The notes beneath the pieces are model-generated. The model saw only the letters and a program-made list of their open reading frames with translations. It was not told the origin of the DNA and did not search any database. From contig CM075851.1 in NCBI GenBank assembly GCA_037975125.1, forward strand, positions 127,842,349 through 127,906,348: a stretch of DNA of 64,000 bases. Reading direction: 5' to 3'. Within the stretch, counting starts at the first letter, position 1. Each line of letters starts with the position of its first letter. Source of the stretch: Latrodectus hesperus. Taxonomy: Eukaryota > Arthropoda > Arachnida > Araneae > Theridiidae. Positions 60,986 through 64,000 of this stretch are shown here, in pieces. Position numbers and translations under genes: made by a program.

Positions 60986-62583
60986 TACTTTTCGTAGTTT
61001 ATAATTTTTTTTTCACATTTCTTTAAATAATTTTAATCTGTAAGTTTCTAATAAAAGTAAGTATATATATGTAGTTTTTTGTAGCACATTAAGTACGTAT
61101 ATATATGTGTGTAAGATTTTAATAACATTAAGTATGTATATATGTAAAGCTTATGTTAAGTTTTTTTGTTTTTGGTGTAGTATGGCTACTGTCGAAGTTT
61201 CTGGACCTTACAGATACAACGCATCTCAGAAATTACCACTAGGATGATGTGGAAAAGTCTTATTTTTTGGAAATGTGAATCCAAATTAGAAATATCTTTG
61301 AATCTATTTTTAATAATTATGAATCACAAGTTCATTTAATATTTACAAATGTAGTCTAAATTCTGAAGATTGCACACACATATAGTAAGTAATTTAATAC
61401 CATTTCTTTAGAATTGGAGATTCCCACTTTGATTTGTGGGACATTTATCAGAGAGACTGTTGATGTTTTCATTAGAAGCTCTATTATTTCTTTAAAATTA
61501 CTTGAAGTTGATTATTAATGTAAGATATTTCAGAAACTTTATCATTAAGAATTGATGAATATCATCTATAAAGAAAGAAGACTAAAAATAAATACCAAAT
61601 TAGGATATTTACTTTAAGTAAGAAGTTATCCAGTAGGTGAAAAGTTGTTGTGACTGCATTTCTGTTTTCAATGCAGAACTTTATTACTTCATTTTACAAT
61701 TTCCTTAATTTAAAATTAAGATTTCTAAAAAAATAAATAAATTAAAATACTTTTTTTCAAATATATCTATGAAGTTAGTGTCTTTAATAACTACTGAGTT
61801 TTTATATAAGATAAATGCTTTTACTTTAATGATTCCTTTCCTACATTTTGAAGCTATTTATGACAAGTTTTGAAAACCAAAAGAACTTTAAATTTTGTCA
61901 ACTGTGAATCAAATATCTACTTGGTTTAAAATAAAATATGAGTTTAAATCAATAAACTGAAATTAATTTATACTTAATATGGTATTTTATAGTATGTATT
62001 GAGCTATTCAATATTCATTTAAATGTAAGAATGAATTTGTGGTTTTGTACAGCTTTTTTTCCGGAATTAAAAATATCCATCGAAAAGAAAATTTTCAGTT
62101 AAGCCCTAATCCACCTTATCGGGACATATGCTTTGCACCCCAGGGCTTCTCGGTCAGGAAAACAGATATGGACACTGTAAGCCTCGGCCCACATGGACTG
62201 TCGTGCCACAAAGTTTAGTTTTAGGGCTAGCTAATTTCCTTGATAAATCATCCAAATAACAATTCTGATCTCTAAAAAACGGAATTATTCTTTACTATTG
62301 TTCCAGTTCAACAGTTCGCGAATACGAATCATGGCGTAGAAGCTTTGTAGTTAATTATTTCCACTTTATATGTAAAACCACGGGTTTTAACCAGTTTAGC
62401 CTTCTTGAGCAAAAAAAATAAATAAATAAATAAAAATCAACGACAAACAAACCAAACTTCTTTGCTATTTTAAAATAATAATTTTTATTTTATGCCATCT
62501 ACTTCCCTTTTAATAATTCAAAGTTTCTTCTGTTACTAGGTTTCTATTTTATTCATAGAGAAAGGTATAATTCTTAAAATACA

Positions 62584-62586
<3 letters not shown>
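60982..62586. other. Mostly unassigned AT-rich DNA with one GC-rich island
   Basis: The island at about 62098-62225 (it includes CCCAGGGCTTCTCGGTCAGG and CACATGGACTGTCGTGCC) stands out from its flanks and may be an unrecognised SINE or repeat. A short frame at about 61179 (MATVEVSGPYRYNASQ) has no support beyond an acceptor-like GTAG. Nothing else seen. Confidence 0.45.
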
Positions 62587-62776
<190 letters not shown>

Positions 62777-62979
62777 GCAAATCATGTGGAATTTACATAA
62801 TGCGTTTGTGGCAATAAAATATGCAAATAATTTTATATGCATTGAAGAGCATACGCGCATCACAAGCGACTGTAGTGCTATTAACTTGTAAGTGCTATAT
62901 AAAGGGAGAAGAAATTGTCGATTTGAACTATTACAATCTTTTTTTATTTATTATTTTTTTCGTAAGCTATTGAATTATA

Positions 62980-64000
62980 TGCCTCGTAAAAAGACATCGA
63001 ACGTGTTTCAAGTAAGTTTTTGAGTTTGGCTGAGAAAGAGTAGTAGTCTACAAGGTCTGGAGATTATTCTTCAGAGAAATCGGTGATCGTGTTGTAGGAA
63101 ATCCAACAATTGTGATGCGCATCTGTAATCGCTGCATGCAAGAGGGAACGGCGCACCGACGGAACCAATCTCACCCAACTCCTTACACCACTACACGTGA
63201 TAACAGGTATATTGCGTGCATGACAGTGATAGATTAGTCAACCACATCAAAAAATACAACACAATTAATTCAATCTATTATGCATTATTCGCTGCTCGTT
63301 CGCATCATTCATCATCATTTGCAGCTGAGCGAAATATTAGCATGACGTCCATTGATTTGCTTAACAATGACTCAAAATCACAGGCATTTGTGCAGCTAAT
63401 GGTACAATGAACAACGGACTTGGGCAACGTTCCACAGTTTACGATGCCCATTGGCATTGAACGACATTGTTTTTATTGATGAATTCCACTTCCATCTGCA
63501 ATACCACAAAAGTCTTATTCGAGGCTGGAGACACCGTGGTGAATAACTGCTGAGTTATATTGCATTATGCAACGCTACTCGCTACATTGGTCCTGTATTT
63601 TATACCATGGTTTGGGATGGTATTGGATTTTACTGCCTTCTCTCTTTAGTACGAATTGCTAATGCACTGAACAACCTGGTTTAAATCTCTGAGATGTTGT
63701 GGCCCATGTTTCTCCAATACTTTCAGTGGTTTCTCTCAACCATATTCCAACACGATAATGTGGTATCACAAGTGGTATGCAATGTTCAAGAAGAGTTCTT
63801 TATCCATCAAACTGACTTGCTTCTTGGGTCTGCTTGTTCTCTCAGTGTATCGCTAACATAAAATATGTGATCCAGGCTTTCTCTCCAACTAACCTGGAAT
63901 ACACTAATCCCTACTTTACCAGATTAAATTTGGCAATATGTGGAAGTCGCTGAGACTGCTATACTCTAGGGATGCATCTAAGGCCTCTTTGATTGTACAC
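62980..64000 (+). pseudogene. Tc1-like transposase pseudogene, continues beyond right edge
   Basis: ATG 62980 opens MPRKKTSNVFQ. Later blocks are VYKVWRLFFREIGDRVVGN with VMRICNRCMQEGTAHRR (HTH and linker), the first catalytic block FIDEFHFHLQYHKSLIRGW (Asp codon 63478) with RHRGE, GPVFYTMVWDGIG, the second block FQHDNVV (Asp codon 63754), and a decayed CSLSVSLT to WQYVEVAET end. SDESRF and QQDNARPH are the family versions, so key side chains are altered. Stops and shifts interrupt it many times. Confidence 0.78.

Noticed and set aside
61179..61230. Short exon-like sequence MATVEVSGPYRYNASQ
   Set aside because: Acceptor-like GTAG and some non-random look, but the frame stops soon and no partner exon is seen.

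Overview
The window is AT-rich eukaryotic nuclear DNA. It contains introns, very long (TA)n and (GT)n microsatellites, a 500-N scaffold gap and a dense mix of transposable-element fossils. The element mix (Tigger, mariner, several Tc1-like, hAT, Merlin, Mutator-like, Harbinger, Gypsy, Jockey/I-type LINEs, tRNA-derived SINEs) and one FKBP6/Shutdown-type gene suggest an arthropod, most likely a spider or other chelicerate. The species cannot be named from sequence alone.

Layout. 1-3.7 kb: a Tigger transposase whose frame is open from the left edge, its right terminal inverted repeat (TIR), a decayed mariner starting 12 bp further on, and a 460-bp hAT MITE with a perfect 8-bp target-site duplication (TSD). 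4-12.4 kb: mostly anonymous, with SINE pieces, a LINE reverse-transcriptase tail, a degenerate short repeat family with a strong hairpin, and a LINE 3' end. 12.4-14.3 kb: a possible small minus-strand gene (TATA and initiator promoter, first exon, duplicated Cys-containing exons) interrupted by the gap. 14.9-17.3 kb: a hAT element with TIRs and near-perfect TSD, carrying a nested, internally deleted LINE derivative with a 12-bp TSD. 18.8-21.4 kb: microsatellites and unassigned DNA. 21.4-26.2 kb: a defective Gypsy-type LTR retrotransposon with both LTRs. 26.2-36 kb: a hAT pseudogene, a possible MITE, a Tc1-like copy inside a Mutator-like transposase, and a Jockey-like LINE. 39.5-42.4 kb: a Tc1 remnant beside an inverted repeat of two ~1-kb arms, with a third copy of the arm core lying directly upstream of a CRE-containing promoter.

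Host genes. Plus strand from about 42.35 kb: promoter-like sequence (CCAAT box, ETS-like site, TGACGTCA), an exon encoding the first half of a THAP zinc finger (42559-42714), and further downstream three well-defined exons of an FKBP6/Shutdown-like co-chaperone (48321-48540, 50323-50453, 52864-53800) with degenerate FKBP domain, TPRs and a polyadenylation signal. The exon phases allow, but do not prove, that the THAP exon belongs to the same transcript. FKBP6/Shutdown proteins act with Hsp90 in piRNA biogenesis and transposon silencing, a function that fits this transposon-rich setting.

54.4-64 kb: two LINE RNase H tails, a GATAT-rich stretch, a Merlin transposase fossil, head-to-head SINEs, a Harbinger scrap, a deleted mariner embedded in a (TA)n array, and a Tc1-like transposase running off the right edge.
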